Assembly: GCA_029204045.2 (NCBI GenBank)
Contig: CM055064.1
Location: 5,185,873 to 5,249,872 of the forward strand
Length of the DNA stretch: 64,000 bases
Direction of reading: 5' to 3'
Source of the DNA: Tillandsia leiboldiana
Lineage: Eukaryota > Streptophyta > Magnoliopsida > Poales > Bromeliaceae
The position numbers and the translations under genes were made by a program. Shown here in pieces: positions 54,130 to 64,000 of the stretch. The first letter of the stretch is position 1; each line of letters opens with the position of its first letter. Below the pieces are notes generated by a model. That model had not been told where the DNA came from and did no database searches. It saw nothing but the letters and a program-made list of their open reading frames with translations.

Positions 54130-54425
54130 TAGAGTATAAACTCTAAAATTGGCAACATAGAGTTAATGAACTCTAGATTGAATGTGAAAGTTGAATATAG
54201 AGTTGATGAACTCTAGGTTGAGTGTGTCATGGAAAACATAGAGTTAATAAAACTCTAGGCTAAAGGGAAATGTGAACATAGAGTTAAGAAACTCTAGGTT
54301 GAGTATGAATTACAATATATAGTCGATGAACTCTAGGTTATGATTATAAAGCAACATAGAGTCAACGAACTCTAGGTTAATGATGAAATGTGAATATAGA
54401 GTTAATGAACTCTAGGCTAAATGTA
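54130..54425 (+). repeat. Minisatellite with palindromic core in LTR D
   Basis: About seven variable units of roughly 35-60 bp each contain ATAGAGTT(A/G)ATGAACTCTAG or a close variant. The core itself is an inverted repeat (AGAGTT...AACTCT). Confidence 0.75.
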
Positions 54426-54749
54426 ACTTGGAACATTAGGTGTCCTCGAGGCATCGTGGCACCCTAAGGTTGTAAACCTAGGATTAAGGCAATTAAGTAT
54501 AAGGGGGTAAATGAATGAATGAGAGGAGTAAAAGTTAAAAGAAAGCTTAAAGAGTTTAAAGGCAACTAAGATGAAATTAGTGCCAAGTGGCATGATTAAT
54601 TGTGGATGTGAATGTACAAGGAACCCTAACTTAAATTAGTATCCTAGGGACACTCAAGCTATCCTAGAGTAAATAATCTAGGATAAAAGAGTAAAGATAA
54701 AAGAGGACGGTAAAAGATTTATGTTGCAACATTCCGGAATGGTTTGGCT

Positions 54750-54930
54750 GGAGATGTCGATTACCCTCGACTACCAGAGGAGATGTTGATCACCCTCGAC
54801 TCCCTATATAGTGCTTGGTGATGCTGATCCCCCTCGATACCAAGTGACAGTGCAATGCTTAGAGATGTTGATCCCCCTCGACTCCAAGTGACTAGTGGGC
54901 ACGGCAATGTTGATCACCTTCGACACTGTG
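54750..54930 (+). repeat. Second minisatellite in LTR D
   Basis: Five units share GATGTTGATCCCCCTCGACT or variants of it, spaced about 30-50 bp. Confidence 0.7.
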
Positions 54931-57900
54931 AGCCCACAAATTTGAGAGTATGGACCCTATTTGCTAGCAGGCTAAATAGGGGTTGTGGCAAGTAAAGATG
55001 GAAAAGAATATAAAGATAAAATGGTAATGTGAATGTACCCTCGGATTTGAGACTCGTCAATTGGGAGCACGACTCCTTGGGTAAAGACCCGTCGGACGAG
55101 ATACTTCCGTAGGGATTAAAAGCAATCAAAATGAATGTGTAGAGTGGCCAAGATAGTCGGATTAGATTCGACCCTTTTCTAGCGGCATAGTGGTCAGGCT
55201 TATGGATAGTAGCCTAGTATGGCTTGAGATGGTAGCATTGAGATATTGAGTATACACAGGTAGTGTAGTGGCATTCACTTTTATATGGATATCAGCATGC
55301 TAGTGTAGAGATTTACAGTTTTCCTATTGTCTTACTATTAATACTTCCATTGGACCAAAAGGGGTAGAGCATGTTTCTCAGTAGATGAACCCACTTGGAA
55401 CTATTCGTAGTTCTCACACCCTATTGGTGACTATTTTTTCAGGTCCAGGTACATCCCGTGAGGCATACGACAGGGGTAAGGGTCCAGCAGCATAGAGACC
55501 TAGATGGTCTAGTAGATATCACCATTTTATATTCGAGTGAATTATGTATTGTGAGGAAAAAGAATGCAATATTGTTTAAATTTTAAGTTGAGAGAGAAAA
55601 ATGTAATAAATTTTATATTGTGGTTTACTCATGTTATGCTTTCATTTACCGTTTAAACTGTTTGTGTAATGAATGAAAGTTTAGTTGGTAGTTGTTTATA
55701 CTTTGATATTGTATCTCATCATACACTTATTTTGATAGGAGATAGTCGTGACCGTTCCTTTCGGGCATAGAGAGGTCATACCCGATTAGCGGGTTTGTTG
55801 GCATGCCCGAACTGTCTAAATTGGCGATCTCGGGGCGTGACAAAATATGAACCACAATGCAAGAAAAGAAAAGGATTTTCTCCTACTTTCAATTCCAAGC
55901 AAGATAGTGTAGATAATAAAAATAACCAATCTAAATGGCTATACAACTCATATAAATGTCCCAAATAAGATAGGTTCAGTTATGATGTCAATCAACATAT
56001 TTAAACATGATTTAATTAAGGATTAACAATAGGGAAAACATATACATCTCATACTGAAATTTGGCAAACTAAATGTGCAGGACAAGTTTCGATGTACTCA
56101 ATAAACCCATCTGAAACGCATCGATCCGGCCTCCGATAGAGCTGAAACTTGGCGTGCATGTGTTTCAGGTCCCAAACCTTCAAACGGATCACTAAAGTCC
56201 CGGAGATCCCTGTCGGATCGAGCAAAAATAAAATTCTATCAATATCAGCCCAAAAATTCCAACAAACGACATATGATTGGCGAAGATGGAGATTCAGCTA
56301 TACATACTTCAAATGGTTGCCTTAAACTTAATTTCTAGGTTCCTCTCAACCCTAAGAATACCCAAGAACCTCTAAATTACAACCACCAAGCCCCAATCCA
56401 AAGAAAGAAGCCAATCTTTACAATACTGTCTAGAAAACTGTAGAAATTTATCATACTGGGTTCTCCAAATTTGGGGGCTCAAATTCAGTAAATTCACAAG
56501 GTGAAACCAGTAAGAAAGATACTCACCACATCTCTGAGAATGTGTCCAAACTCCTAATCCATCATAAAAACTCAATAAATGTTATGAAATTGTATCTATA
56601 GGTGACTAAATGCTCAATAACACCAAAATCCAGCATATAGATTTTTGGCTTGTTGAGCCTACGTAAATCCATATTTCACTTACAACATACTTCTAAATTT
56701 AAGAAACAAAGTCTCCACTTACTCAAAATGAAGTCAAGAACATTCTCATCCACTTCAAAGCTCAATTCAAGAAGAGAAAATGAAAGAAATCCCATAAAAA
56801 TCTCAACATATCCGAAAATCTCAGCATGGACACAAGAGCTTCAAGAAATTTTTAAATACCTGGTATAAGGGTGAAATGAAGTATTCTACCAGTTCCCAAT
56901 TTCGAGTTCCCTCAAAGAAGAAGTCACCCAAGAAGTTTCAAGTCAAGATTCCACTCATAGGGCTTATGGGAAGAAAATGAAGCAAAATGGTTGTTGCTAT
57001 CATGAGTTGTTGGAGAGCTTTAAGGTCACAAATGGAGAAAGAAGATAGATAAGATGGCTCAAAACTTAGCCAAAACTCAGCTCAAAAGGGTGAAGAAGGT
57101 AAAAGAGCTCACCTGGGTCGCAGGGAGCCCTTAAATAGCCAAAACTATGGAGTAGAATGGGCCCTCAAAGCAGTTTAAGAACCTGATGTCACCTAGCCAA
57201 AACCGCATATTCGGGCGCCCGAAACCTCCAGGAGCACCCGAATCACATAGCCCGAAACTGTAACTCTCTGCGAAGCAGTCTGCTGCATTATGCCTACGCC
57301 GAAATCCAGCCGGACGCCTGGAACCATTCACCCAAAACCTCAAATCCATCTTGCCAACACAAAAGAAAGCCGCCACGTGTCACGCATCACCGATCGATAT
57401 GCTCGAGAAAGTGGTCTGAATCCACTTTCGGGCGGTCCTCGAAGTTTTGGACGCCTGCGCCTAACCGCCTGAATCGGCTCCAACCAGTCAGCAGTCAACT
57501 GCGCAAGACCGGGGGCCCAGACTTTCCTGTTCGAGCGTCCGAATCCACCAAAACAGCAGTTTTGCCCCAATTTTGTGCTCTGAGTCCATTTTTCGCGTCC
57601 ATTTTGCGTGCAAACGTCTCCGGCTCATCCCAACACTCGAAATAGGGGTCGCCTAGCTACTGACAGTGAATTCAATTTGTCAGCTAGGATTCGGATCTTC
57701 ACAATGACAGTTGAAAAAAGTATCGCCAAATGTTTCTATAATGTAGCCAATAACGACACATAAAAAAGCGTCGTCATATGAATTCTCTATTATATCAAAT
57801 TAATTTATTGAAAGATAGAGTTTAGTATTAATTTTATTTTTTCGATACTTTAAAGTGTCAGGATTTTAAAAATTCTGACGCTTTAAGCGTCAAAATATAT

Positions 57901-58062
57901 TTTACTGACGTTTGGTATAAGCGTCGATATATACGTGGCGCCTCTTCATTTGCAGACGGTTTAACCGATGCTTTCAAAAACGACGCTAAACTATATTGCT
58001 ATATTTTTTAGCATTGTTAAATATTAAAAAAAACATTCTTAAATATTAATTTTTTTGTAGTG

Positions 58063-58479
58063 AGATAGAACTATGTACATATTTGTCCATCAAGTGAATA
58101 TAAAATGAATGACTGAAAATAAATATTCATCAAAAAAACGATAGTATACTTTTTTTATTTGATATCTAAAGTCTATATTTTATTTTAAATAGTTAAAAAA
58201 ATGTTCAAACAAAAATTCAGCTCATTTGAATTTTTCTGTACCATTAATTGAGTAAACATACCATTTCGACCATTAAAATTATAATTTTTTTTATCCTTTA
58301 ATGTATTTCAATTAGTGATGTCAAAAAAGTATAAAATTTAATTTTTAGATAATTTAAAAAGTTTTTAGATCATGTTCAACGCTACCGGCTGTTGATTTGG
58401 AAGCTCTATTACTAAAAATAAATCAATAATAAATTGAGCCATTTACTACCAATAATAGTCATAGTGTAATAGAATTATT
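58063..58479. other. Decayed relative of the 35371-35914 element
   Basis: It contains GTTGATTTGGAAGCTCTATT and ATAAATCAATAATAAATTGAG, which resemble the right half of the 544-bp MITE. The left boundary is unclear. Confidence 0.4.
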
Positions 58480-58712
58480 CAATTAAGCAACTATGCTATT
58501 AATAGCACCAAGTTATTAGTATAGTTAAATTTTAAAACTCTTGGATGAAGGGATGTGCAGTTAAGATAATAGTGGTCTCCTAGAATTTAGTGAGTGATTG
58601 ATAGAATAATACAATTTAAGGGATAAAAATAATCAACGCAATAGATCTAATGGCAGAAAATTTCGTAGCACTAAATATTTTGTGCTATTGATAGTATACG
58701 TACTATCCGAAC
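58480..58712. mobile_element. Hairpin MITE-like element
   Basis: The left arm CTATGCTATTAATAGCACCA and right arm GTGCTATTGATAGTATACGT are inverted. The interior has AGTGAGTGATTGATAGAATA. Confidence 0.55.
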
Positions 58713-58732
58713 TCATAATTATTTATGTTCAA

Positions 58733-58965
58733 TATAGGCTACTATACTATTAATAACACAAAGTCATTAGTGCTATTAGGTTTTCGACTTTTGAATGAGG
58801 GGATATGTGGCTAACATGATAGTGATTCTCTAGAATTTAGTGAGTGGTTGGAAAAATAGTATGATCTAAGAGATAAAAATAATCAAAAAGTTAGATTTAA
58901 CGGCGAAAAATTTGGTAGCACCAAGTACGTGATGCTATCGATAATATAGTAGTCAAACTCGTACA
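58733..58965. mobile_element. Hairpin MITE-like element, same family as its neighbour
   Basis: The left arm GGCTACTATACTATTAATAA and right arm GATGCTATCGATAATATAGT are inverted. The interior has TAGTGAGTGGTTGGAAAAAT. Confidence 0.55.
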
Positions 58966-59040
58966 TTATTTGTAATAAGGTTAATTTCATACAACTATCT
59001 GTAAACATATCGTATATATTTCTACCGTTAATATTCATTA

Positions 59041-59041
59041 G

Positions 59042-59080
<39 letters not shown>
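59041..59080. repeat. (TA)n microsatellite
   Basis: About 18 TA units. Confidence 0.93.
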
Positions 59081-59083
<3 letters not shown>

Positions 59084-59328
59084 TTGGGCTGGAATGCTAT
59101 TGATAGCACCAACCTAACTTTGCCACCCATTTTTTAGCCTTTAGATCGCATTGAGATTTGTGCATGCTCTTTAATGAAAAAGAAAAGCTTTTTACTTTTT
59201 ACTTTTTCTTTTTACTTTTTCTTTTTTCTTTTTTTCATTAAAGAGCATGCACAAATCTCAATGCGATCTAAAGGCTAAAAAATGGGTGGCAAAGTTGGGT
59301 TGGTGCTATCAATAGCATTCCAGCCCAA

Positions 59329-59331
<3 letters not shown>
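59081..59331. mobile_element. Near-perfect 251-bp palindrome between (TA)n tracts
   Basis: The left arm begins GAGTTGGGCTGGAATGCTAT and the right arm ends ATAGCATTCCAGCCCAACTC. The arms pair for about 110 bp with hardly a mismatch (one clear difference, CTAACT against CCAACT). The centre is a C/T- and A-rich loop around 59190-59235. Confidence 0.9.

Positions 59332-59395
<64 letters not shown>
59332..59395. repeat. (TA)n microsatellite
   Basis: About 31 TA units on the right side of the palindrome. Confidence 0.95.
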
Positions 59396-59400
<5 letters not shown>

Positions 59401-60067
59401 GAAAGCAGCATTCTAACCGCTTCTTTTATTTTTGAAATAAACTTAGCTAAACATGTGAAGCAACTAGGCTTCAAACTCGAGTCTCAAGTATTAATCACCT
59501 AGCCCTTTGCCACTTACACTAGAGACGATTAATAGTAAAATATTGTTAATTATAGATTAAATACTTAAATTTGATTAAATAGTAAAATAAATTTATCTTT
59601 TTATTTTTTTAGATATTTTTATACTATTTTAACAGTTGAGATTTTTGAAAAAACATATTTGAAAAGATAAAATTGATATTTTATTTATATTCTGTTAAAA
59701 AATAAATAATGAGCTAATGGTAACAAATCAAAAATTATATATGAATAATGAGTTCGACTATAATGCTTGTACAAGTACCAAATAATTGGTGCTTATAAAT
59801 TTTTTACCGTTAAATCTATCTCTTTGACTGATTTCATCTATTAGATCATTATATTCCACCAACCATTTATTTAACCCAAAAGGCTAACTATCATTCTAAC
59901 CACACATCTTTTCATTCAAAAATTAAAAATTTATAAATTCAACGACTCAATACTTTTAAATTTAAAAATATAAAAATTTAATTTTATAAATAATTTAAAA
60001 TATTTTAAAAAATAAATATATAAAAATTAAATTTTATGGAAATATATTTTTACACAAAGCTGTGGGG
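59396..60067. other. AT-rich repeat remnants
   Basis: 59405-59530 resembles a repeat also glimpsed near 22600-22645 (AGGTAGCACGCTACCCGCTT there, AGCAGCATTCTAACCGCTTC here). 59755-59960 carries words of the hairpin family (ATTCCACCAACCATTTATTT). No gene. Confidence 0.4.
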
Positions 60068-60093
60068 TCGCGCGTGCGCTGGGAATCCGCTAG
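60068..60093 (+). other. Possible second Helitron 3' end
   Basis: GTCGCGCGTGCGC followed by TGGGAATCCG and CTAG, then T, resembles a Helitron terminus. The hairpin is poor (GCGC-GT-GCGC), so this is tentative. Confidence 0.3.
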
Positions 60094-60103
60094 TTTTGGA
60101 CAA

Positions 60104-60276
60104 GGAAAATGCTATGTGTACACCCCTTTTGGGGTGTACATCATACACCCCACCCATCTAAGGGTGGGGGTGTGATGATGGGTCACTTGATGTGACCCGT
60201 AAAAAGTATCGACACCATTAAAATGGTGGAGGTGTATGATGTACACCCCTTCGGGGTGTACAGGTAGCATTGCTCT
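60104..60276 (-). mobile_element. hAT-type palindromic MITE, 173 bp, copy 3, TSD TTGGACAA
   Basis: In plus orientation it starts GGAAAATGCTATGTGTACAC and ends GGTAGCATTGCTCT, the inverse of copies 1, 2 and 4. TTGGACAA flanks both sides (60096-60103, 60277-60284), a clear non-TA 8-bp duplication. Confidence 0.95.
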
Positions 60277-60284
60277 TTGGACAA

Positions 60285-60871
60285 ACAATACACTCGAGTG
60301 GGGCCCACTCTTTTTAATTGTGGACCGTTCGATTGCAACGGTAGAAAAAAAAAAGAAAAAAAAAAAAGAAAAAAGAAAAAAAAGGAGCGCAGTACTACCA
60401 CCGACAAAACAAATATTTATGTGTAGATTTTATCTGTCACCCTCCCTCCTTCGTTTTATCGTCATCATGTCTCTATGTGTCGGTTTCTCCTTAACTTTTT
60501 TTTTTATCTTTATATATATTTTTTTGACTAATAAATTATATTATTATATATTTTTTTGACTAATAAATTATAAAATAATATAGTTAAAATTAAAATTTAC
60601 AACTTCAACATCGTAGACGCGTAATAGATGTGTCATCATCCATCGGATAATGTTGTCGACACAATAAAGAAATTAAAAATTATAAATATAATATATGTGT
60701 TATTATTTAGTGATAGTGGTATGATTTAGCCATATTTATATGTCATGACCAAAATATTTATAATTTTGGATACACCTAGATTATATTTGGTTGAGGAACA
60801 AGAGGGGGATAAGGGGTTATCCCCTTCTTGTTCTCAAATAAAAAAGGGGTGGGAACAAGAGTTCCCATCTT
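60285..60871. other. Spacer with low-complexity runs
   Basis: A poly-purine stretch (60346-60385) and a short tandem repeat of ATATTTTTTTGACTAATAAA at 60517 and 60547. 60785-60870 has GAACAAGAGGGGGATAAGG words typical of Tourist-like ends. No gene. Confidence 0.45.
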
Positions 60872-62433
60872 TGGTTGTGTTTGGTTCAGATATAAGTTAG
60901 AACTGTTTATTTCAAGAATAAATATAAGTTCATGAATAAACAGGAATAAGACTAATTTTGTATTTTGATGAAAATTGAGTTTTTAGAAATAAGAAAAATA
61001 GTATTTGTATAGTTAAGTTAGAATAGTAAAAATAAGAATAATTATAATTTTTAAATAACAATATTTAATCTAATTAATTAATATAAAAATATTAATTAAA
61101 TAATAATTTAATTTATTTAATTAATTATTGCTAGATAATTCAAAATATTAATTAATAAAAATAATTAATAATAATGAGCATTATTAATAAATAATTTAAT
61201 AAATTATAAATTAATTACTTAATTATCTAATAATAATAATTAAATATTTAGTTAATTAAATAATTAGATTAGTCAAAATGTTAAATTAATTAAATTATAT
61301 TTATTTTAATTAAGCTTATTCTCAAGTAGGAACAAATTTATTCTAAAAATAAAACTGGAATAGTAGTTCTAACCTAAATCAGCTTATTATATAAAGACTA
61401 GGCTTGAGTAAGGTCTTATTCTAAGTTTTGTTTACTAACCGAACCAAACGCTGACGGGCTATCAGTAGGAACTACTTGTTAGGTGGGAACAAAATAATTT
61501 GTTTCCACCCATTTTCGCATATTTTTGAAAAAAAATTAAAAGTTTTAAAATTTAAAATTTTTAAAACTTTTAAAATTTAAAATTTTTAAACTTTATAAAT
61601 AGTTAAATTTTTAACTTTAATTTAAAAAAAATTATAAATTGATAAATTTTTAAATTTTATTAATTTTAAAATTTATACAAATTTTTTATATATAATTTTT
61701 AAATTTTTATTATTAATTTCAAATTTAAATTTAATTTTTTTTTAAAAAAATAAATTTTTAATTTTTTAAAATTTATAATATTTTATATAAAAAATTATAA
61801 ATTTATAAAATTTTTAAATTTTTAATAAATTTAAAAATTAATAAATTTTAAAAATTTATTAATTTTAAAATTTAAAATTTATACAAATTTTTTATATACA
61901 AATTTTAAATTTTTAAATTTTTTATACAAATTTTTAAATTTATACCGAAATTTAAATTTTTTAATTTTTTAATAAACTAAAATATTTATATACAAAAGCT
62001 AAATTTAAATAATACAAATTATAATTAATTTTTTTAAATAGATTATTTATACAGCAATTTCGTCAATTAAAAAAAAAAAAATTCTTTATTTATTTTATTC
62101 CACTTTATCAAATCAAACATAAATTTTTTTAGAGCAATGCTACATGTACACCCCGAAGGGGTGTATATCATACACCTCCACCATTTTAATGGTGACGATA
62201 TCTTTTACGGGTCACATCGATTGACCTATCATTACACCCCACCCATTGGATGGGTGGGGTGTGTGATATACACCCCGAATGGGGTGTACGGGTAGCATTT
62301 TCCATTTTTTTATACCTAGTACAGCTCTAATACTCCTCTAAACACAAAATTATATTAATTTCTGCTTATTCATAAACTTACATATATCCCTATAATAAAT
62401 AGTTCTCATTTATGCCCGAACTAAACGCAACCC
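60872..62433. mobile_element. Large Tourist-like candidate, about 1.56 kb, possibly composite
   Basis: It starts GGTTGTGTTTGGTTCAGATA and ends TGCCCGAACTAAACGCAACC, inverted ends of the GTTTGGTTC class. Flanking TTT and TAA-like bases do not form a clean duplication. An internal AACCGAACCAAACGCTGAC near 61437-61455 could be the end of a smaller nested element. The core is AAATTTTAAA-rich and carries the fourth hAT-type MITE. Confidence 0.5.
62131..62303 (+). mobile_element. hAT-type palindromic MITE, 173 bp, copy 4, TSD ATTTTTTT
   Basis: It starts AGAGCAATGCTACATGTACA and ends GTACGGGTAGCATTTTCC. ATTTTTTT flanks both sides (62123-62130, 62304-62311). Confidence 0.92.
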
Positions 62434-63629
62434 TAATGCGCGGGTGCGTCCAAAAAAAAAAGTCTTCTGAATTTATAGAAGACGAGAGAAAAGTGAGAGC
62501 TCGGGTTGAAACTACTTTGTATGAAAAATGAGTCATATGTAATTTTTTTTTTGGTTAATGGATCTTATTTTATCCGTATTTTCTATTTTGATTTTTGTTC
62601 GCTTTTTTATGATTGTGTCCAATTATTATTGAGGAGACGGATTTATAGAAAAAATTTAATTGACGTTTCTGTTGCAGAATCTCAACAATCGATACCAAAG
62701 TCAATACCGAAACGAATTATAAAGTTATAAAATCTAGTATCGAAACGAGTCTCAGATTTTCAATAAATATTAAAATAATGCTATCTGATAGGCTATGTGT
62801 TAAGAGATAATTGCTTATTTCATGATATTTAATATGGTGCCAGAGTATAATGCTTAATTTGAGTTCAATTTCGGCCAGGCAACCCAGAAACAGGAAAAAA
62901 AATTAAATGTAAAATAAAAATATTATTAAAAATTAGGCAATCAAATTTCAATGGCCCACATTCTCTAATTTTACCTTCTTTATTGGCTTAAAAAGATCAG
63001 TATGATATCCTGTGGCGCGAAAGTTGGTTGAATTGAGTCACATTCAAAATAACGTGAGATTATATTATATTAAATCAAATTATATTCGAAGTGGCGTGAA
63101 ATTAATTGAACAGAATCATAATCAAAATTCGTTGTTACAGTGTCTACACTGTTTAAATAAATTAAACTTTTGAGATTAATAATTATTGTCAATAATCTGG
63201 CATTTTTTTTTTTATCCTTTGGTTCCTTACTTTTAATTAATGAATCATTTTAATTTTTTCCAACAAAAGAACATATATGCCCTATTCATTTATTTGAAGT
63301 AGAAGCAAGTACAACTTAACTTTAATTAATTGATGCAATTATTAGATCCTTAGTTGACCTGGTCATAATCTTTTTTGTTAGTTGACCTGCTCATATCCGG
63401 TGTTATTCAATTATTCACAATAACAAAATTATATTATAACGATATTTTTAAATATTTTTAAAATTTTTAAAAAATATTATTGAAAAAAATATCGATATTT
63501 ATTATTAGTGTCACTATATGTGCAGTCGCTATGTTGTATAGCGATACATTACTATAATATGTCTTAAAAATATGTCCCTATAATCTAATTATAAATATAA
63601 ATAGAATATAAATAGAATACTTGTAAAAA
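62434..63629. other. Intergenic AT-rich DNA
   Basis: No convincing gene. ACAGTGTCTACACTGTTT near 63137 is a palindromic word also found near 4277-4293 (CAGTGTCTACACTGTTT), so a shared repeat end is possible. The open frame at 62506-62730 has no family features. Confidence 0.45.
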
Positions 63630-63750
63630 AATATCACAAAAATATATTATTATAACCTAATTTTATTATAGTGATATTATATGCGACACAAATATCACAA
63701 AAATATATTATTATAACCTAATTTTATTATAGTGATATTATATGCGACAC
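63630..63750. repeat. 61-bp tandem duplication
   Basis: AATATCACAAAAATATATTA starts copies at 63630 and 63691; both end TATGCGACAC and are essentially identical. Confidence 0.9.
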
Positions 63751-63754
63751 CAAA

Positions 63755-63775
63755 CCCCCCCCCCCCCCCCCCCCC
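63755..63775. repeat. C21 homopolymer
   Basis: An uninterrupted run of 21 C follows the 61-bp duplication, followed by A5. Confidence 0.95.
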
Positions 63776-64000
63776 AAAAACGAAAAACTAACCACCAAAT
63801 TAATACTCTATATTACTATAGTCACATTTTTAATTTTAGGGTATTCAAATCAATAATCCATACCGTTAAATATGATGTAAGGTATATAAAGATCTTAGAA
63901 AAAAAAATGTATAAGTTTTCGACATAATTTACTTTATGATCAAACTATTTTAAAATTATTAATTTTCAATGGTTATTATGGCGAGTTTGTAGTTTAACAG
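63776..64000. other. AT-rich DNA to window end
   Basis: No feature recognised. Confidence 0.5.

Larger units (their letters stand above)
52661..55843 (+). mobile_element. Solo LTR D, 3183 bp, TSD AAATA, inserted in LTR A
   Basis: It starts TGTAGTGCACCGGCTTCAT and ends GATCTCGGGGCGTGACA. AAATA flanks it at 52656-52660 and 55844-55848. The 3' end resembles the other long LTRs, but U3 differs: it carries repeated GTACCGGTACC-type palindromes (53025-53275). A CT-rich leader (53380-53435) follows. There is no internal region, so it is a solo LTR. Confidence 0.92.
43045..57703 (-). mobile_element. Solo LTR A (net about 2.9 kb), TSD ATGAC, interrupted by LTRs B and D
   Basis: Pieces are 43045-43485, 52060-52660 and 55849-57703. 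On the minus strand it begins TGTGAAGATCCGAATCC (57703 down) and ends at 43045. ATGAC flanks it at 43040-43044 and 57704-57708, inside the CACTA element. The intact CACTA copy gives the unoccupied site. The terminal base at 43045 is T where TG...CA ends are expected, and the 3' end has many C-to-T and G-to-A changes against LTR B, so A looks old. U3 has ATTCGGGCGCCCGAAAC (near 57210) and a TATTTAA box at 57131-57137. Confidence 0.85.
43001..58062 (-). mobile_element. CACTA-type element split by the nested LTR cluster (outermost layer)
   Basis: The left end CACTAAAAAAAAAAATTTTA (43001) through 43044, joined to 57709-58062 ending AATTTTTTTGTAGTG, gives an element of about 398 bp. Read on the minus strand it aligns along its length with the intact 401-bp copy at 31736-32136. 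Shared words are AATATTTAAG, CGACGCTTAT-CCAA and GACGCTT-AAGCGTC. The 3-bp flanks (GGG and AGA) do not match, so its own target duplication has decayed. Confidence 0.82.

Noticed and set aside
54130..54930. CRISPR-like array
   Set aside because: Units and spacers are irregular and diverged, lie in a plant LTR, and have no cas genes.
62506..62730. 74-residue hydrophobic frame
   Set aside because: No family features, AT-driven composition, and no splice or promoter context.

Overview
This window is nuclear DNA from a flowering plant. A commelinid monocot is most likely: the first exon of the tocopherol cyclase gene is very GC-rich while its later exons are not, and the LTR retrotransposon and MITE content is heavy. 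A pineapple-like genome is only my impression. I can support two intact host genes, both on the minus strand, plus the tail of a third gene carried by a Helitron. The rest is transposable elements and microsatellites.

Layout. 1-1078: right end of a Helitron with the last three exons of an RPA1-like gene and a canonical hairpin-CTAG-T terminus. 1079-4353: AT-rich spacer with decayed repeats. 4354-13090 (minus): VTE1, tocopherol cyclase, ten exons, 485 codons, open throughout; intron 4 uses a GC donor. 13730-16387: a Ty3/gypsy chromovirus remnant (TSD TTTTC) interrupted by a truncated long LTR. 17553-24865 (minus): a bHLH68/bHLH112-type transcription factor, seven exons, 330 codons, with introns full of (TA)n, (GA)n and small palindromic elements. 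27105-32136: an LTR fragment, a 2.87-kb solo LTR (TSD CATAG) and a small CACTA-type element (TSD GGG). 32137-42210: microsatellite-embedded hairpin elements, Tourist-like MITEs, 173-bp hAT-type MITEs and a TRIM retrotransposon.

43001-58062 is a nest that can be fully untangled. A 0.4-kb CACTA-type element was split by solo LTR A (TSD ATGAC). A was split by solo LTR B (TSD AGAAC) and solo LTR D (TSD AAATA). B was split by solo LTR C (TSD GTATA). C was split by a Tourist-like MITE (TSD TTA). 58063-64000: more hairpin elements, two further 173-bp MITEs, a large Tourist-like candidate and low-complexity DNA.

The two host genes are not functionally linked as far as the sequence shows. VTE1 makes tocopherols in plastids; the bHLH protein is a nuclear regulator. 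The window shows no tRNA, rRNA, CRISPR or operon-like structure. The most unusual content is the transposon architecture: five solo LTRs of 2.9-3.9 kb with no full-length partner, LTR families with different palindromic motifs repeated in U3, and many palindromic elements bounded by microsatellites.
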